Assembly (NCBI RefSeq): GCF_007746795.1
Contig: NZ_CP036343.1
Location: forward strand, 5,369,357-5,433,356
Source: Gimesia algae
Lineage (GTDB): Bacteria; Planctomycetota; Planctomycetia; Planctomycetales; Planctomycetaceae
Direction: 5' to 3'
Length of the DNA: 64,000 bases
The notes below the pieces were generated by a model. The model saw only the letters and a program-made list of their open reading frames with translations, made no database searches and was not told where the DNA came from. This document shows, one piece after another, positions 1 through 9,021 of the stretch; within the stretch, counting starts at the first letter, position 1; every line of letters begins with the position of its first letter. Position numbers and translations under genes: made by a program.

Positions 1-2
1 TT

Positions 3-266
3 GTCGGCTGCACCGGAGTTCAGGCCCCGACGATGTTGCCTTACATTCCCGACCAACTCACCGGCATGCTCGCTGCAATCAAAGGAGCCGCGGAATATGA
101 ACAGGCCATTATCAATGTGTACCCACAACTGAAGAATAACCCGAACGCCAAAGAAGGTCTGATTCGCATGGGACCTCAACTGGTCGCACATATTCTGCTC
201 ATCAGCTTGATATTCTTAGGTAATGTGATTTATTTCTGGGAACGAAAACAGGGACTGCATCAATGA
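3..266 (+). CDS. C-terminal part of a membrane-anchored protein (5' truncated)
   Basis: The frame is open from the first bases of the window, so the N-terminus lies outside. About 87 residues are visible. They begin VGCTGVQ, which could be the end of a lipoprotein signal (lipobox-like GC), and end with one clear hydrophobic segment (LVAHILLISLIFLGNVIYF) followed by a short charged tail. An internal ATG at 33 exists but has no convincing ribosome binding site, so I treat it as internal. The stop overlaps the next gene's start as ATGA, so the two are translationally coupled and probably act together at the membrane. I do not recognise the family. Confidence 0.6.
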   Translation, partial: VGCTGVQAPTMLPYIPDQLTGMLAAIKGAAEYEQAIINVYPQLKNNPNAKEGLIRMGPQLVAHILLISLIFLGNVIYFWERKQGLHQ

Positions 267-1156
267 AGCAATCAACACTCATCTGGACAATCTTGATGGT
301 CGCCGGTGGTGCATTTCTGCTGTTCCAGGCCAGTAAAGGAAACGGGCGCGTCTATGTGCGTGAAATTCCCGTTGATGCCCAGTCATCTCAGCCCGAGGGA
401 GAGAAACAGGATTACCACTGGAACCGTTATCAACAGGTGACAGAGAGTGAAAAAGGGGAACCGGATGTTCGCTTCAGTTTTTCACGAACGCTGGGATTGT
501 GGGTCGCCGCTTTTTGTACGTTGGCTATTTTCTCCTTTCTCTACGGCGACAACCCGATCTACAAATTTACCGAATCGGTTTTTGTTGGAGTTTCTGCCGC
601 GTATGCGATGATCGTCTCCTTCTGGACGGAAATCATGACCAACCTGTACGCGAAACTTCTGCCAGACCTGGCACGCATTACGTTTTTCCCTGATATTGAT
701 TCCACAGCCGAGCCAGACTATCTTTACCTGATCCCGCTCGTCTTGAGTATTTTACTTTTATGGCGTCTGTCTCCCAAAGGCAGCTGGATTGCCCGTTGGC
801 CACTGGCGTTCTTTATCGGCGCGACAGCCGGCATCCGCTTGATCAGCTATCTGGAAACGGACTTTATTGGACAGTTGCAAAGTACCGTGATGCCCTTCCT
901 TGTTTTTGCTTCCGATGGCTCGCTGCTGTGGATTAAATCATTACGAAACACCATATTCATCGTGGGCGTACTGTCCTGCATGATCTATTTCTTTTTCTCA
1001 GTCGAACATGAAGGCATCATCAAATATATCTCCCGTCTGGGAATCTGGTTTTTGATGGTCACCTTTGGTGCCAGCTTTGCGTATACCGTCATGGGTCGAA
1101 TTGCCCTGCTCAGTGGTCGACTTGTTTTCCTGTTTAATGACTGGCTGGGAATTTGA
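263..1156 (+). CDS. Polytopic membrane protein of unknown function
   Basis: This is a 297-residue protein with an N-terminal hydrophobic segment (about residues 5-23), a polar stretch of about 45 residues that is probably outside the cytoplasm, and then some six or seven further membrane segments from about residue 75 to the end. There is no recognisable catalytic motif. It overlaps the upstream gene by four bases, so it is the second gene of a coupled membrane pair. The pair could be part of a larger operon that starts before the window. The first ATG is supported by this coupling. I cannot assign a function. Confidence 0.75.
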   Translation: MKQSTLIWTILMVAGGAFLLFQASKGNGRVYVREIPVDAQSSQPEGEKQDYHWNRYQQVTESEKGEPDVRFSFSRTLGLWVAAFCTLAIFSFLYGDNPIYKFTESVFVGVSAAYAMIVSFWTEIMTNLYAKLLPDLARITFFPDIDSTAEPDYLYLIPLVLSILLLWRLSPKGSWIARWPLAFFIGATAGIRLISYLETDFIGQLQSTVMPFLVFASDGSLLWIKSLRNTIFIVGVLSCMIYFFFSVEHEGIIKYISRLGIWFLMVTFGASFAYTVMGRIALLSGRLVFLFNDWLGI

Positions 1157-1238
1157 TTTTCAATACTAAGCCGAATGTCGCCAGATCCGCATTGAGAGGA
1201 TGAAACGATTTCCCCTCATAAAACTGAGTAAACCACGT

Positions 1239-1282
1239 TCATCAGATTACTTGTGGATTACCCTCCGCTGAAAATCTGATGA
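1239..1282. repeat. Perfect 10-bp inverted repeat between the membrane operon and the MFS gene
   Basis: The arms TCATCAGATT (1239-1248) and AATCTGATGA (1273-1282) are perfectly complementary with a 24-base loop. No T-run follows on either strand, so it is not a classical intrinsic terminator. It could be an RNA hairpin or an operator in front of the transporter gene. Confidence 0.45.
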
Positions 1283-1417
1283 AGATCCGGATTTTGTGAA
1301 AAGCATTTACTTTCTACGCTACGCGATCATTTCTGCATCTGCTATATTTGAACTCAGCCCACCGGTCGCCCGCCCCGGGTTGATACCTCAACTATCCCAG
1401 GTAAGAAATAAATTGTA

Positions 1418-2770
1418 ATGAACTCGCAGCCGACTGCTGATGCAGAGCTGAATATAAACTCCCCCGAACTAGCTCTCACTACTTACAAATTTTTTCCCGG
1501 CTGGACCATGCTGGGAATCGCTGCAATGGCGCAGTTTTTATCGGCCCCCGGCCAGTCATTTTCCATAGCTGTTTTTAAAGATCCGATGCGGCTCTCTCTG
1601 GGGTTAACCGAGACTCAGTACTCACTCGCTTACGGGTTTGCCACGATTGTCAGTGCCTGTCTACTCCCTTTTGTCGGTAGCATCCTAGACCGCTGGGGGG
1701 CGCGTATCATTCTGCCCATCATCGCCGTGGGCCTCTCTGCCGCCTGTTATTTCATGTCACGAATCCACTCTCTGTCAGAACTTTATATTGGATTCAGTCT
1801 CGTCCGTAGCCTGGGACAAGGCGCTCTCACTTTGATCTCCGTCTGGATGGTGGGAGAATGGTTCGAGAAAAAACGGGGACGTGCCACGGCACTGGCGGGA
1901 TTTGGCAGCGCCTTTTCCGTGATGACGATCCCGCTGCTCAACAGCTGGTTGATTACTCATTATGGCTGGCAGACCGGTTGGGTATTTCATTCGATTACCG
2001 TCGCCATCTGCCTGATACTGCCAGTCATCTTTCTCGTGAGAAATCGCCCGGAAGATCTGGGGCTGCACCCCGATGGCATCGACCCTGCAGAAGAACCGGA
2101 GCCGGAAGAGGTACTCCCCGGCAAGAAACAAAAACGCCCGTTAATCACGGCAACCATCGAATCCTGGACGGTCCGCCAGGTTTTACGCGACCCGACGTTC
2201 TGGAAACTGCTGTCTGTGATTACCACGCATGCCTTAGTAGGAACCGGACTGGTATTTCACCAGATCGCTTTGTTAGGCAGTCACGGTGTTCCCCTGAACT
2301 GGGCCATTCGCATGATGTCGTTTCAGGCAATCTGCGCCACCATCCTGATGTTTCCGGCAGGTTGGCTGACCGACCGTTTCCCCAGCCGCTACATTCTCTG
2401 TGGATCAATGATCTGTCTGTCGCTGGCGAATCTGATTGTCCTCACCATGCCAGCCATCTGGATGGTTGTCGTCTATACGTTTCTGCTCGGTTTAACAGGC
2501 AGCGTGTTTCGCAGTACGGCAACTGTGGTCTGGATCAACTATTATGGCCGAATGAATCAGGGAGCCGTCCGGGGGGTCGCCTGGTCGATGATGATTCTGG
2601 CTTCGGCATTAGGCCCCCTTCCGGTTGCCATGTCAATTGACTACTTTGGCTCTTATAATCCAGTGCTCTATTTATTCACTACAATCCCGTTAATCTCAGC
2701 AGCCGCGGTCTGGTCTGCGCACCCTCCGAAGCTGTTTAAAAAACAAGAAGAAGCGGTAACAGAAATCTGA
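1418..2770 (+). CDS. Major facilitator superfamily transporter
   Basis: This 450-residue protein has two blocks of six membrane segments separated by a charged cytoplasmic loop (about residues 210-245, rich in E, P and K), the standard MFS layout. The loop after segment 2 carries a D-x-x-G-A-R signature (LDRWGAR), the usual MFS motif A variant. A second one lies in the C-terminal half (LTDRFPSR). The overall look is of the monocarboxylate/oxalate-type transporters, a family known to move small organic acids by proton symport or exchange; the substrate here is not predictable. Start: ATG at 1418 with AGGTAAGAA about 10 bases upstream. It converges with the potassium channel gene only 11 bases away. 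Confidence 0.85.
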   Translation: MNSQPTADAELNINSPELALTTYKFFPGWTMLGIAAMAQFLSAPGQSFSIAVFKDPMRLSLGLTETQYSLAYGFATIVSACLLPFVGSILDRWGARIILPIIAVGLSAACYFMSRIHSLSELYIGFSLVRSLGQGALTLISVWMVGEWFEKKRGRATALAGFGSAFSVMTIPLLNSWLITHYGWQTGWVFHSITVAICLILPVIFLVRNRPEDLGLHPDGIDPAEEPEPEEVLPGKKQKRPLITATIESWTVRQVLRDPTFWKLLSVITTHALVGTGLVFHQIALLGSHGVPLNWAIRMMSFQAICATILMFPAGWLTDRFPSRYILCGSMICLSLANLIVLTMPAIWMVVVYTFLLGLTGSVFRSTATVVWINYYGRMNQGAVRGVAWSMMILASALGPLPVAMSIDYFGSYNPVLYLFTTIPLISAAAVWSAHPPKLFKKQEEAVTEI

Positions 2771-2781
2771 GGCTGATTCCG

Positions 2782-3633
2782 TCAGAGCCGGCCACCACAG
2801 AACTTGCAGAAAATGGCATCGGTATCATGGCCTTCCCGCATACATTCAGGGCAGACCTGCGTCGTAATCCGATTTCGTTCTGTTCCTTTTCCTCCGTGTG
2901 CCAACTCTGCAGAGACGATACCCGTCGGCACAATAATCAGGCTGTACCCCAGAATCATGATAATCGATGCCAGGAGTTTTCCCAATGGAGTCACTGGAGC
3001 AACATCACCATAGCCGACAGTCGTCATAGTGACGATCGCCCAGTACATACTTTCTGGTATGGAATCAAAGCCATTATTCTTGTCCTCTTCGACCAAGTGC
3101 AACGTAGCCCCTTCAATTACGACAGCAATTACGACAGTTGCCAGAAAGACCGCAATTTTAGAACGACTGGCCCAGATTGCACGTTTCAACTCCGATGCCT
3201 CTGAAAGCATATGGCCCAGTTTAAAGATCCGAAACGCACGCAACAGACGCAATGCGCGAATCACTCCCAGACGCTGAGTTTCACCCGGTACGATGTTCAT
3301 GATATAAGTCGGCATAATCGAAAGCAGATCGACTACACCATAAAAACTGAAGATGTAACGCAGCGGGCGGCGGGCACAGATGATACGCGCCGCATACTCT
3401 ATCGTGAAAAGAATCGTGAAGAACCACTCTGCATAATGAAAGTACTCATTATATTCCGAGTCGAGGGAATCGACGCTTTCCAGCATAATCACCAGCACAC
3501 TCAACAGGATGGCAATCAACAATACGACATCAAATGCTTTCCCGGCCCGGGTATCTGCCTCGAAGATAATTTCGTACCAGTGATCCCGCCAGTCACGCGA
3601 TTTTCTTTCCGGTGTAATTTTCGGGTCAGACAT
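2782..3633 (-). CDS. Voltage-gated-type potassium channel with C-terminal zinc ribbon
   Basis: This is a 283-residue six-segment cation channel. S1 is around residues 34-51 and S2 around 66-83. S4 (about residues 126-138) carries regularly spaced Arg/Lys residues (RALRLLRAFRIFK), as in voltage sensors. The pore loop contains TTVGYGD (204-210), the potassium selectivity filter. After S6 there is a short linker and a four-cysteine knuckle, C261-P-E-C264 and C276-K-F-C279, that looks like a zinc ribbon in place of the usual RCK/KTN or cyclic-nucleotide domain. The filter and S4 place it firmly among Kv-like channels. That zinc binding gates or assembles the channel is inference. Confidence 0.9.
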   Translation of the reverse strand: MSDPKITPERKSRDWRDHWYEIIFEADTRAGKAFDVVLLIAILLSVLVIMLESVDSLDSEYNEYFHYAEWFFTILFTIEYAARIICARRPLRYIFSFYGVVDLLSIMPTYIMNIVPGETQRLGVIRALRLLRAFRIFKLGHMLSEASELKRAIWASRSKIAVFLATVVIAVVIEGATLHLVEEDKNNGFDSIPESMYWAIVTMTTVGYGDVAPVTPLGKLLASIIMILGYSLIIVPTGIVSAELAHGGKGTERNRITTQVCPECMREGHDTDAIFCKFCGGRL

Positions 3634-4044
3634 TCAGATACTTTCGATCTTAAATAAATTCGCGATAAGGCTTTGTAGAAAAGTACGACAGGTGAGTCTG
3701 TCGTATCAGATTATGCACGATATCCTGTTTTGAGGTCAACCTGATTCGAAATCGCATGGTTTCTACCATCTTCCTGTTTGAACAGGATATACGCAATGCG
3801 ACTCAGCCGGGATCAATCCTTTTCATTGCTTCCGGTTCCGAATTCAATAAAAGAAGAGTTAACCTCACTTGCAGCCTCCCCCTCACTTGCAGCCTCCCCC
3901 TCACTTGCAGTCTCCCTCTGAATGTGCCTGCCACCCTACCTTGATCAGGACCGTCAATACGACTTGGCACCTGTTTTCTGATACTGTTTCTGATCAGCGG
4001 CACTGTCTCCGCCGCGACTTCAGAATCGGCAGACTATGCTGTGA
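3634..4044. other. Gene-poor stretch with an 18-bp tandem repeat
   Basis: There is no convincing gene here. The stretch contains the 18-bp tandem repeat at 3863-3916, and its right end grades into what looks like degraded upstream sequence of the DUF1552 remnant. Short open frames on both strands cross the repeat without a ribosome binding site. Confidence 0.5.
3863..3916. repeat. Three tandem copies of an 18-bp unit
   Basis: The unit is CCTCACTTGCAGCCTCCC, present three times head to tail; the third copy differs by one base (T for C at position 13). Eighteen bases are a multiple of three, so the array stays open in several frames. On the minus strand it would read as a repeated GRLQVR peptide. 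It is too short and lacks spacers, so it is not a CRISPR array. Confidence 0.85.
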
Positions 4045-4260
4045 TCCGGTTCCACGATCAAAGATGGAAACCGCCACGATGAGCACAACCTGCCCGTGAT
4101 TCTCGCCGGCAAAGGAGGAGGCACTATTCACCCCGGGCGCCGATTGACGGCCCCGAAAGATACACCACTCTGTAATCTGTATGCCTCCCTGCAGCAGCGC
4201 ATGGGAATTCAGACCGAGCGATTTGGCGACAGCACTGATGAATTGAAAGGGCTCACCTGA
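4045..4260 (+). pseudogene. C-terminal remnant of a DUF1552 protein
   Basis: Frame 1 from 4045 to the TGA at 4258-4260 reads about 71 codons with features I know from the C-terminus of planctomycete DUF1552 proteins: DGN followed by HN-LPV-LAG, a glycine-rich turn (GKGGGT), TPLCNLY-SL, a M-G-I/V stretch, and ERFGDST-EL near the end. DUF1552 proteins are normally over 400 residues, have a Tat signal, and are encoded next to DUF1592/1588-type cytochrome proteins. Here an in-frame TGA (4042-4044) lies directly upstream, no start codon is available, and the rest of the gene is missing. It is therefore a decayed 3' end left by a deletion. It is convergent with the next gene and ends one base before it. 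Confidence 0.8.
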
Positions 4261-4261
4261 A

Positions 4262-5800
4262 TCAGTCCTGAAACTGATAGGAAAACAGGTCGGCATCTTT
4301 CAAGCGAAATCGCAGACGAATCGGTTTCCCAGCCAGGCTGCTGACATCTGATTTTTGATTCCATGTGACCGTGCGGTTGACCGTATCACCGAATAATTCA
4401 TCACAGTCCTTGAAAGTAAAGCCCGGTATCGGCTCGCCAGACGCATTCTGAATTTCCACATAGAGACTGCCGGCAGCCGAGGTCGAAAAGTTTAGAGACA
4501 ATTCTTTTCCGGTAAAGACGATCGGCACAGTCAGCAGCTCGCCCCCCTTCATTGATCCATGCAGGGCAATAAAGCCATCGAGTCGCAATGAATAACGCCT
4601 GAGCGAGCCTCCTTTTCCGTGCCAGTAATCTTCAGCCGCATAGATGGAAAGTTCATTGGGTGCCCCCTCAAAGGAAGACTCTGTCTGAACCACATTCTCG
4701 GCGATAAACTGATGCCCGTACTGCCAGGTACCGGGGCGCTCAATGCCCGGCCTGAGGAAAGCTTCATTCCAGCGTTTGAAATGCACTCCATCCCGACTGG
4801 CCATCAACAGTCCTTCACTGAGAGCCGTGCCGTACCGTTCGACTGACGAAGCTCTCATCTTTCGTCGCTCATAATCCGTCAGGGCCCGCATGGATTCTGA
4901 CCATCCCCGCTCAATGTAACGAGCGGGAAAACCGATCCTAAGATGCGGCGCGCGAAAGTAAGGCGATACCTGATTCGTATAGAGTTCTTCGCTGGGCGAA
5001 TCTTCGTAGACCAGATCTGCGACATTTTCCCATTTGAGAAAATCAGGGGAAGTCGCTGTCTGGATCGCGCGGTCCCCCTCAGGCTTCCATGTTTTCGAAT
5101 CAGTGATCCCCGCTGTGAAGACCCGGTAATAGGTTCGATACTGCTTTTGATCCGAATCCCAGAACGCCAGGTTCTGTGAATCAAAAGCACCTTTCGTGAT
5201 CACCGGTTCTTCCTGCATCAACTTCCAGTCAATTCCATCTGCTGACTGAAAGGCAAACAGCCCCCCTTCTCCCTGTAGTCCTCCCAGCGCTTTGTATTTT
5301 TCATCCGGTTTACAATCGGGATTCTCATCCAGAAAGGGAGCAAAGTTATGACACCCCTTCCCCTCAAGGATGATGTTATTCTTTTTCGATCCCTTGAATT
5401 CAACAATCCCCAGTTCCGGCCGCTTCCAGTGAATACCGTCTGTACTCTCCGCATAACAGTAATACGGTTTATGACTGCCCGTATTCAGTTTTCCCTCGGA
5501 AACGATGATATGTGAACCACGGTAATACAGCCGATACAGATCGTCCTCCTGGATAATCGTATGATAACCCGAACTGCTGCCTTCCCAGGGTTGATCAAAC
5601 TTGATAACCACTTCACGAGGAACCGGCTTCTGCAAGCGGAGTTCTGCATCACCTGTAATTTGATCGACCAGCGTCTGTTCGACGAACAGCTCTCGGCGCT
5701 CTCCGATATTCACAGGTGGTTTGGCTGAAACTGACTGCAGACAGCTCAGAAGTATTGCGAGGAGGTAAACGAACTGAACACGTGAGGTTGAAGCAGGCAT
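4262..5800 (-). CDS. Secreted beta-propeller glycosidase-like protein
   Basis: This 512-residue protein has an N-terminal signal peptide (hydrophobic LLAILLSCLQ, likely cleavage after the SVSA at about residue 26). The body contains repeated motifs typical of five-bladed propellers of the GH32/GH43/GH130-type fold: YYCYAESTDGIHW, FAFQSADGIDW, YRTYYRVFTAG and LLMASRDGVHF. In planctomycetes such proteins are often annotated as glycosyl hydrolase family 32 N-terminal-like. The C-terminal 100 residues form a separate beta-rich domain (GSLYVEIQNASGEPIPGF). A role in extracellular polysaccharide breakdown is inferred from the fold; I could not place a catalytic acid/base pair with confidence. It is a single gene without an obvious operon partner. 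Confidence 0.7.
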   Translation of the reverse strand: MPASTSRVQFVYLLAILLSCLQSVSAKPPVNIGERRELFVEQTLVDQITGDAELRLQKPVPREVVIKFDQPWEGSSSGYHTIIQEDDLYRLYYRGSHIIVSEGKLNTGSHKPYYCYAESTDGIHWKRPELGIVEFKGSKKNNIILEGKGCHNFAPFLDENPDCKPDEKYKALGGLQGEGGLFAFQSADGIDWKLMQEEPVITKGAFDSQNLAFWDSDQKQYRTYYRVFTAGITDSKTWKPEGDRAIQTATSPDFLKWENVADLVYEDSPSEELYTNQVSPYFRAPHLRIGFPARYIERGWSESMRALTDYERRKMRASSVERYGTALSEGLLMASRDGVHFKRWNEAFLRPGIERPGTWQYGHQFIAENVVQTESSFEGAPNELSIYAAEDYWHGKGGSLRRYSLRLDGFIALHGSMKGGELLTVPIVFTGKELSLNFSTSAAGSLYVEIQNASGEPIPGFTFKDCDELFGDTVNRTVTWNQKSDVSSLAGKPIRLRFRLKDADLFSYQFQD

Positions 5801-5889
5801 GCGGTATTCTCCTGGCGGGTAAATGGATGCATTTTACGATACCAGATTCCGACCAGAATAGCAGCCATAAATTAAAAAAACCGTATCAC

Positions 5890-6339
5890 TTATTCAGCAA
5901 GTTTGAGATGCAATAAGGGAAATGGTTTACCAAATCCATCCAGATCAGATCGATGAGCCACTTCAAAACCCAGATGTTGATAAAAGCCCAATGCCTGTCC
6001 GTTCTGCTCGTTCACATCAACCAGTTCGGCTCCCAGATCATCGATCGCATATTTTACTAACTGACGCCCGATCCCATATCCTCTCCAGGCAGGATCAATA
6101 AACAGTGCTTCGATTTTCGGCGACTCTACTCCGACAAAACCAATTACAGACTGAGAATCGTCACGAACGCAATACACAGGCATGCTGCTCAAGCAGGCCT
6201 CCTGCACCAGTGGTTTCAGCGATTGAATTGCCTCTTCATCCAGAAAATCATGCGTCGCGCGTACCGCTGCTTCCCAGACTTCCAGCGCCCGAGGATGGTC
6301 TTCTGAAGTAAGATTCGAGATGTGAAATGAAAGAGTCAT
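5890..6339 (-). CDS. GNAT-family N-acetyltransferase (YjaB-like)
   Basis: This protein of about 149 residues has the GNAT fold signatures. AVRATHDFL near the N-terminus is typical of the YjaB/YafP-like subgroup. RGYGIGRQLV (motif A, with the R/Q-x-x-G-x-G/A pattern that binds the pyrophosphate of acetyl-CoA) follows beta-4, and FYQHLGFEV is motif B. The acceptor substrate cannot be read from the sequence. Two starts are possible: GTG at 6366 (158 residues) or ATG at 6339. I prefer the ATG because the conserved N-terminus (LSFHISNLTSEDH) begins directly after it, but neither has a good ribosome binding site. Confidence 0.8.
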   Translation of the reverse strand: MTLSFHISNLTSEDHPRALEVWEAAVRATHDFLDEEAIQSLKPLVQEACLSSMPVYCVRDDSQSVIGFVGVESPKIEALFIDPAWRGYGIGRQLVKYAIDDLGAELVDVNEQNGQALGFYQHLGFEVAHRSDLDGFGKPFPLLHLKLAE

Positions 6340-6387
6340 AACAAATGAGGAAAGAGATTGAGTCACGAGCTTACTTTGATCGAAACA

Positions 6388-6426
6388 ATAAAAAAGGCCG
6401 ACCCGCTTCAGAGAAACGGGTCGGCC
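6388..6426 (-). terminator. Intrinsic terminator of the Gfo/Idh gene
   Basis: GGCCGACCCG (6396-6405) and CGGGTCGGCC (6417-6426) form a perfect 10-bp GC-rich stem with an 11-base loop. Read on the minus strand it lies 15 bases after the oxidoreductase stop and is followed by a T-run (positions 6395-6388 read as TTTTTTAT). This is a textbook rho-independent terminator. Confidence 0.9.
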
Positions 6427-6440
6427 GAGAAATATTTCAA

Positions 6441-7778
6441 CTAAGCTTTTTTCAGGACTTCTGAGACACCTGGAGTCGGAATCGGATAGAATCCATTTTC
6501 ATCGGGAACTGTAACGGGAGTTCCTTCCCAGGAGAAATCGCTTGGCATCAGACTGACTTCAGAAGCCATCGCTTCATCCCAGGTGACAGGCTTACCACTA
6601 TAGGTAGCCAGACGTCCCAGAATGGAAGTCATTGTGGATTTCGCACCATATTCGGCTTCATTGTAAGGCGTGCCGTTGTAAATTGCTGCAAACAGATCAT
6701 CATGCTCAACCTGGTAAGGATTGGTTTTCTTTCCACGGTATTTCCATTTGTAGCCACCGGTGGTTTCATACTTGGCACCACTGATATCGCAGGAACCTTT
6801 GGTTCCCTGAGCATGCTCTGTCACGCTGTTCCAGCAGTTACGAATGTGTCGACACTGACTGTACATCCGGGTGTCGTCGGCATAGACAAATTCAACGGCG
6901 AAGTGATCGTAGATTTCACCGTATTTTTTGTCGGTTCGAACCTGACGTCCGCCCATTCCATAAGCTTTGACGGGGAAATCATCTTTCAACCAGTTGCAGA
7001 CATCGATATTGTGAATGTGCTGTTCATTGATGTGGTCACCACAGAGCCAGTTATAGTAATACCAGTTTCGCATCTGATATTCCATTTCTGATTTGGCATC
7101 TTCACGGGCCAGACGTGGTTCCCAGACTCCACCACTGTTCCAGTAGCAACGCATCGAAGTGATATCACCGATGGCACCATCTTTCAACCGCTGAATCGTT
7201 TCAATGTAGGGAGCCTGGTGATGACGCTGCAGCCCCACTCCGACAGCCAGTTTTTTCTCTTTGGCTTTCTTGGCAGCTTCCAGCACTTTCTTCACGCCAG
7301 TCACATCTGTGGCAACCGGTTTTTCCATAAAGATGTGGACACCTTTATTGACGGCTGCTTCGAAATGAATCGGACGGAAACCAGGAGGAGTGGCCAGGAT
7401 GACGACATCAACGCCACTATCAAGAAGCTTCTGATAGGCATCGAATCCAACAAACATCTTGTCTTCGGCGACATCAACTCGTTCGGGACGACCGGAAAAC
7501 TGTTTCTGCAGATTGCTCAAGCTGCTGTCCATACGGTCTTTAAAAGCATCTGCCATCGCTTCCAGTTTGACGTTTCCTTTCGTAGACAACGCCTGGGAAG
7601 CAGCGCCAGTACCACGACCACCGCAGCCGACCAGACCGACTTTAATAGTATCATCGCCACTGGCGTGAACATGAGCTGTTGAACCCAGTGTGGAAAGGAT
7701 CCCTGTTCCCACCGCAGTGGCTGTTGTTACTTTCAAGAAGTCGCGCCTGGAAGTAGATTGATTGTTAGATTGAGTCAT
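6441..7778 (-). CDS. Gfo/Idh/MocA-family oxidoreductase with Tat signal
   Basis: This is a 445-residue protein. A twin-arginine signal (SRRDFLKVTTATAVG) at residues 10-24 sends it out folded. The Rossmann domain follows: KVGLVGCGGRGTGAA (about residues 46-60) is the dinucleotide-binding G-x-G-G-x-G loop. VVILATPPGFRP and FMEKPVATD (EKP motif) are hallmarks of the family. The C-terminal alpha/beta domain carries the substrate site (YYNWLCGDHINEQHIHNIDVCNW). Family members oxidise or epimerise sugars with tightly bound NAD(P), and Tat-exported versions are abundant in planctomycetes. The substrate is unknown. It is transcribed alone and ends at a strong terminator. Confidence 0.88.
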   Translation of the reverse strand: MTQSNNQSTSRRDFLKVTTATAVGTGILSTLGSTAHVHASGDDTIKVGLVGCGGRGTGAASQALSTKGNVKLEAMADAFKDRMDSSLSNLQKQFSGRPERVDVAEDKMFVGFDAYQKLLDSGVDVVILATPPGFRPIHFEAAVNKGVHIFMEKPVATDVTGVKKVLEAAKKAKEKKLAVGVGLQRHHQAPYIETIQRLKDGAIGDITSMRCYWNSGGVWEPRLAREDAKSEMEYQMRNWYYYNWLCGDHINEQHIHNIDVCNWLKDDFPVKAYGMGGRQVRTDKKYGEIYDHFAVEFVYADDTRMYSQCRHIRNCWNSVTEHAQGTKGSCDISGAKYETTGGYKWKYRGKKTNPYQVEHDDLFAAIYNGTPYNEAEYGAKSTMTSILGRLATYSGKPVTWDEAMASEVSLMPSDFSWEGTPVTVPDENGFYPIPTPGVSEVLKKA

Positions 7779-7920
7779 CAGAGGCCTTTCCCTAATCTGC
7801 AGGATGATTTGGTAAGATAGAAATATTTCTAATACACATATGCGTTTGCGGGATCAATTGATGATAAAATTCCAGCAAATGCAGCTGTTTCACAATAAGA
7901 TTCGTTGTCGAAAGCGCCGA

Positions 7921-8970
7921 TCAGCGACCTTCATCAGCCGGGATCGCAGGATCGAGGCCGTACTTTTTCCGTTCTTCGGCAGTGGGAACTGTCAATGGAC
8001 GAACGACCCGGAACCCAACCATAATGGCATCGGTATGATACCAGATACTCTGAGGAATCTGTGGATCCTGAATTTTCCAGTCGGCACTGGAGGCAATTCG
8101 GTTTGCACTGCGAAGTGCTTCAGGTTCGTCATCCCATGAACCGCCACGAGCGACGCGAGGATAGAGAGTTGTTGGAACATTGACTGGAAATTTCAGCGTT
8201 CCTTTACCGCTCCATTTTTTGTACGCGTCTGGAATGTACTGATCGAGGACCCACTCGGAAACATTTCCGTGGATGTCATACAATCCCCAGGGATTCGGCT
8301 TTTTCTGACCGACTTTCTGGTAGCTGTCATTGCAGTTGGCATAATGCCAGGCATAGTCATCCAGATTTGCCGCATTATCTCCAAACGAATACGCAGTCTT
8401 GGTACCGGCACGACAGGCATATTCCCATTCCGCTTCAGTGGGGAGACGATAGTAGTGCCCAGTCTTTTCACTCAACCATTTGCAATAGGTCTTCGCAGCC
8501 AGTTGAGTCATACAGATCGCGGGATAGCCATCGTGGCCCATATCGAACGTCATGTCTGTGTAAGGCTTGGTGGGGCGTGTGACTGCATCGGCTGCTTTTT
8601 CTTTTTCGTCAAACTTGCCACGCAACAGCTTCCGTCGCTGGATATCCAGATTGAAACTCCAGATGTCATATTCGTTCCAGGTCACTTCATGTTTGCCCAT
8701 CCAGAACGGTTCAATTTTGACTTTGATTTGAGGACCTTCGTCCTTTTCATGATTTTTTTCACTGGCAGGACTCCCCATCATATATTCACCGCCGGGGATG
8801 GGAACCATGTCAAAAGTAACATCGGTATTCAGTATTTTCTCGGTATAAGGCTTCATCTCTTTTTCTGTTTTTGCTTCCTCTGCGGAAACCATAGAAACAG
8901 AAAACAGGATCGCGGCAAGGAAAGTGAATTTGCCTTGCATTGAGAGACTGTGACGACATACGCTAAGCAT
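7921..8970 (-). CDS. Exported SUMF1/FGE-fold protein lacking the catalytic cysteines
   Basis: This 349-residue protein has a signal peptide ([17 protein letters not shown]). The sulfatase-modifying-factor fold then begins at [18 protein letters not shown] and continues through [45 protein letters not shown] and [20 protein letters not shown] to VGFRVVRPL. True formylglycine-generating enzymes have two catalytic Cys residues shortly before the final GFR motif. That segment here ([13 protein letters not shown] onward) has none, so it is probably a binding or non-catalytic member rather than a sulfatase activator. The start ATG at 8970 is supported by GGAG eight bases upstream. It diverges from the ApbE gene. 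Confidence 0.85.
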   Translation of the reverse strand: MLSVCRHSLSMQGKFTFLAAILFSVSMVSAEEAKTEKEMKPYTEKILNTDVTFDMVPIPGGEYMMGSPASEKNHEKDEGPQIKVKIEPFWMGKHEVTWNEYDIWSFNLDIQRRKLLRGKFDEKEKAADAVTRPTKPYTDMTFDMGHDGYPAICMTQLAAKTYCKWLSEKTGHYYRLPTEAEWEYACRAGTKTAYSFGDNAANLDDYAWHYANCNDSYQKVGQKKPNPWGLYDIHGNVSEWVLDQYIPDAYKKWSGKGTLKFPVNVPTTLYPRVARGGSWDDEPEALRSANRIASSADWKIQDPQIPQSIWYHTDAIMVGFRVVRPLTVPTAEERKKYGLDPAIPADEGR

Positions 8971-9021
8971 ATTAGTTTACTCCGTATCGGTAAGCTGCAA
9001 TCGGACTTTGAATCGGGATTG

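Noticed and set aside
1858-2640. 260-codon open frame inside the MFS gene
   Set aside because: It is a shadow in another frame of a clear transporter, rich in R, H and P, with no motif.
3863-3916. CRISPR array
   Set aside because: Units are 18 bp, directly adjacent, without spacers and only three in number.
7921-8970. Functional formylglycine-generating enzyme
   Set aside because: The catalytic cysteine pair is missing before the GFRVV motif, and no sulfatase gene lies in the neighbourhood.
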